From an uncultured Chloroflexota bacterium (lineage in GTDB: Bacteria; Chloroflexota; Chloroflexia; Chloroflexales; Roseiflexaceae): a stretch of 12,786 bases of DNA. The notes beneath the pieces are model-generated. The model worked only from the letters and a program-made list of their open reading frames with translations, ran no database searches and was not told where the DNA came from. A program made the translations under genes and the position numbers. Shown here piece by piece: positions 11,688 to 12,786 of this stretch (positions within the stretch are counted from its first letter, which is position 1; every line of letters starts with the position of its first letter). The stretch is from the NCBI GenBank assembly GCA_937876225.1, contig CALFIC010000006.1:1-12786 (forward strand). Direction: 5' to 3'.

Positions 11688-12786
11688 GGCACGGCAATCT
11701 GGCCTTCTTGAAAACGGCCCCAGGCCACCACCGTGCCGTCGTTTTTCAGTGCCAGCGAATGCCGCCCACCAGCGGCAATCGCGACCACATTCACAGCCGT
11801 CGCCGGTACATTACATTGGCCAGACGTATTGCTACCCCAGGCCACCACACTGCCATCGTTCTTGAGCGCCAGTACGTGGCTATCACCCACAGCGATGGCT
11901 TGTACGCCACTCAGCCCATTCGGCACTGCGGCAATCCCAGCACTATTGGCACCCCACGCCACCACGGTGCCGTTGCGTTTGAGTGCCAGCGACAGATTCC
12001 CGCCGGCCGCAATCGCCACCACATCACTCAATCCGGACGGCACACTACTCTGCCCAGCGCCATCATCTCCCCATGCGACGACCGTGCCGTCTCGTTGCAA
12101 CGCCAACGAATGATTGAAGCCGGCGGCCACCGCCTGTACCAGCCCTAAATCGCTGGGAATGGTGATTTGGTCGTAGCCATTGAAGCCCCATGCCAACACT
12201 TGGCCGCCGCGAGTGACGGCAAGGGTGTGGTCATCTCCTGTTTCAATTTCTATTACGTCAACTACACTAGTTGGTATTGTTAATTGTCCATTATTATTCC
12301 TACCCCAACCAATCACAGTTCCATTAGACAATAAGGCCAATGAGTGTGTATTTGCAGCAGCAATAGATATAATTGGTGCTACAGTTAGTGGCAATGACAC
12401 TTGCTGATAATTATTACGTCCCCAGCCTTGCAACACCCCATTACGAATGGCTAGCGAATGAAATGCTCCGGCCGCCAACACGACCGCCCGGATCGTCGCC
12501 GTCGGCGTGGCAGTATCCGTCGCCGTCGGCGTGGCAGTATACGTCGCCGTCGGCGTGGCGGTATGTGTCGCCGTCGGCGAAGACGTCTGTGTGACCATGG
12601 GCGTATTGGTCGTGGTAGGTGTTAGGGTGATTGTTTCTGTACGTGTCAATGTCCGAGTATTGGTTACGGACATTGTTTTGGTAGACGTACGGGTGTTGGT
12701 TACGGACATTGTTTTGGTAGACGTACGGGTGTTGGTTACGGACATTGTTTTGGTAGACGTACGGGTGTTGGTTACGGACATTGTTT
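11684..12786 (-). CDS. RCC1-like beta-propeller protein with repetitive Thr-rich stalk (5' end outside window)
   Basis: The C-terminal 367 or so residues are visible; the frame is still open at base 12786, so the true start and any signal peptide are outside. The part nearest the N-terminus is low-complexity. First come near-identical 12-residue units MSVTNTRTSTKT, then a Thr/Pro linker, then 8-residue units of the TATPTAT(H/Y/D) type. This stalk ends near 12480. From about 12475 to the stop follow seven repeats of about 39 residues of the type AAGGxHSLALKxDGTVVAWG followed by GQxxVP, typical of RCC1 family (Pfam RCC1 / ATS1) repeats. Seven repeats predict a closed seven-bladed propeller, and the protein ends right after the seventh. 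Thr/Pro stalks beside propellers suggest an exported or surface-anchored protein. The ligand is unknown. The internal ATG codons in the 12-residue units should not be taken as the start. Confidence 0.85.
   Translation of the reverse strand, partial: TMSVTNTRTSTKTMSVTNTRTSTKTMSVTNTRTSTKTMSVTNTRTLTRTETITLTPTTTNTPMVTQTSSPTATHTATPTATYTATPTATDTATPTATIRAVVLAAGAFHSLAIRNGVLQGWGRNNYQQVSLPLTVAPIISIAAANTHSLALLSNGTVIGWGRNNNGQLTIPTSVVDVIEIETGDDHTLAVTRGGQVLAWGFNGYDQITIPSDLGLVQAVAAGFNHSLALQRDGTVVAWGDDGAGQSSVPSGLSDVVAIAAGGNLSLALKRNGTVVAWGANSAGIAAVPNGLSGVQAIAVGDSHVLALKNDGSVVAWGSNTSGQCNVPATAVNVVAIAAGGRHSLALKNDGTVVAWGRFQEGQIAVP
12495..12590 (-). repeat. Four 24-bp tandem units coding for the TATPTAT linker
   Basis: Four consecutive 24-bp units begin at 12495, 12519, 12543 and 12567. 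The first three share GTCGCCGTCGGCGTGGC on the plus strand and differ mainly in the last six bases; the fourth has diverged. Each codes for eight residues (for example PTATYTAT). They lie between the 36-bp repeats and the propeller. Confidence 0.85.
12661..12786 (-). repeat. 36-bp tandem repeats coding for MSVTNTRTSTKT
   Basis: Three identical 36-bp units (12661-12696, 12697-12732, 12733-12768) and half of a fourth (12769-12786) run off the window edge. Each codes for a 12-residue Thr-rich unit. A decayed copy (SVTNTRTLTRTE) precedes them on the protein's C-terminal side. Their exact identity points to recent expansion or homogenisation, so copy number may vary between strains or assemblies. 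Confidence 0.92.

Noticed and set aside
11197..11697. A minus-strand open frame of 166 residues opposite moaC.
   Set aside because: It is the antisense of moaC and begins in the palindromic repeat; its His/Gly/Asp-rich product reflects moaC codon structure.

Overview
The window holds most of a division and cell wall (dcw) gene cluster, read right to left on the minus strand. A divergently oriented molybdenum cofactor gene and the 3' part of a large repeat-rich surface-protein gene lie at the right end. The gene order mraZ, rsmH, ftsL, ftsI, murF, mraY, murD, ftsW, murG is the classic bacterial one. The moderate GC content, the Ser/Thr/Pro 'TATPT' stalk attached to an RCC1-type propeller, and the style of the MurD N-terminus suggest a member of the Chloroflexota (Chloroflexia or Herpetosiphon-like). 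That assignment is inference from general familiarity, not from a search.

Layout, in transcription order of the minus strand. A promoter at 10899-10927 is followed by three GTGGGG boxes on an exact 10-bp period (10863-10888), the expected MraZ autoregulatory site. Then come mraZ (10385-10819), rsmH (9481-10380), a 61-nt gap with a candidate second promoter and a dyad, ftsL-like (9033-9419), ftsI-type class B PBP (7252-9036), murF (5803-7251), mraY copy 1 (4769-5800), mraY copy 2 (3584-4678), murD (2168-3568), an intramembrane rhomboid protease (1410-2171), ftsW (116-1396) and the start of murG (1-228, cut by the window edge). Most junctions are overlapping or nearly so, so this looks like one transcription unit.

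The genes together make and use lipid II. MurD and MurF add amino acids to UDP-MurNAc, MraY moves phospho-MurNAc-pentapeptide onto undecaprenyl phosphate, and MurG would add GlcNAc. FtsW and the class B PBP polymerise and crosslink septal peptidoglycan with FtsL as a divisome partner. murE is absent from its usual place between ftsI and murF.

The unusual parts are: (1) two tandem, divergent mraY genes, the first having lost residues that are otherwise conserved; (2) a catalytically intact rhomboid protease inserted between murD and ftsW; (3) a 113-nt out-of-frame overlap of ftsW and murG; (4) a second pair of GTGGGG boxes with the same 10-bp period in front of moaC; and (5) a doubled palindrome between moaC and the RCC1-like gene that carries the end of one stop codon and all of the other.

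On the right, moaC (11188-11634, plus strand) is complete and has its own candidate extended -10 promoter. It converges on a 5'-truncated gene (11684 to beyond 12786, minus strand) for a protein with a repetitive Thr-rich stalk followed by seven RCC1-like repeats. I found no RNA genes, CRISPR array, transposase or tRNA.
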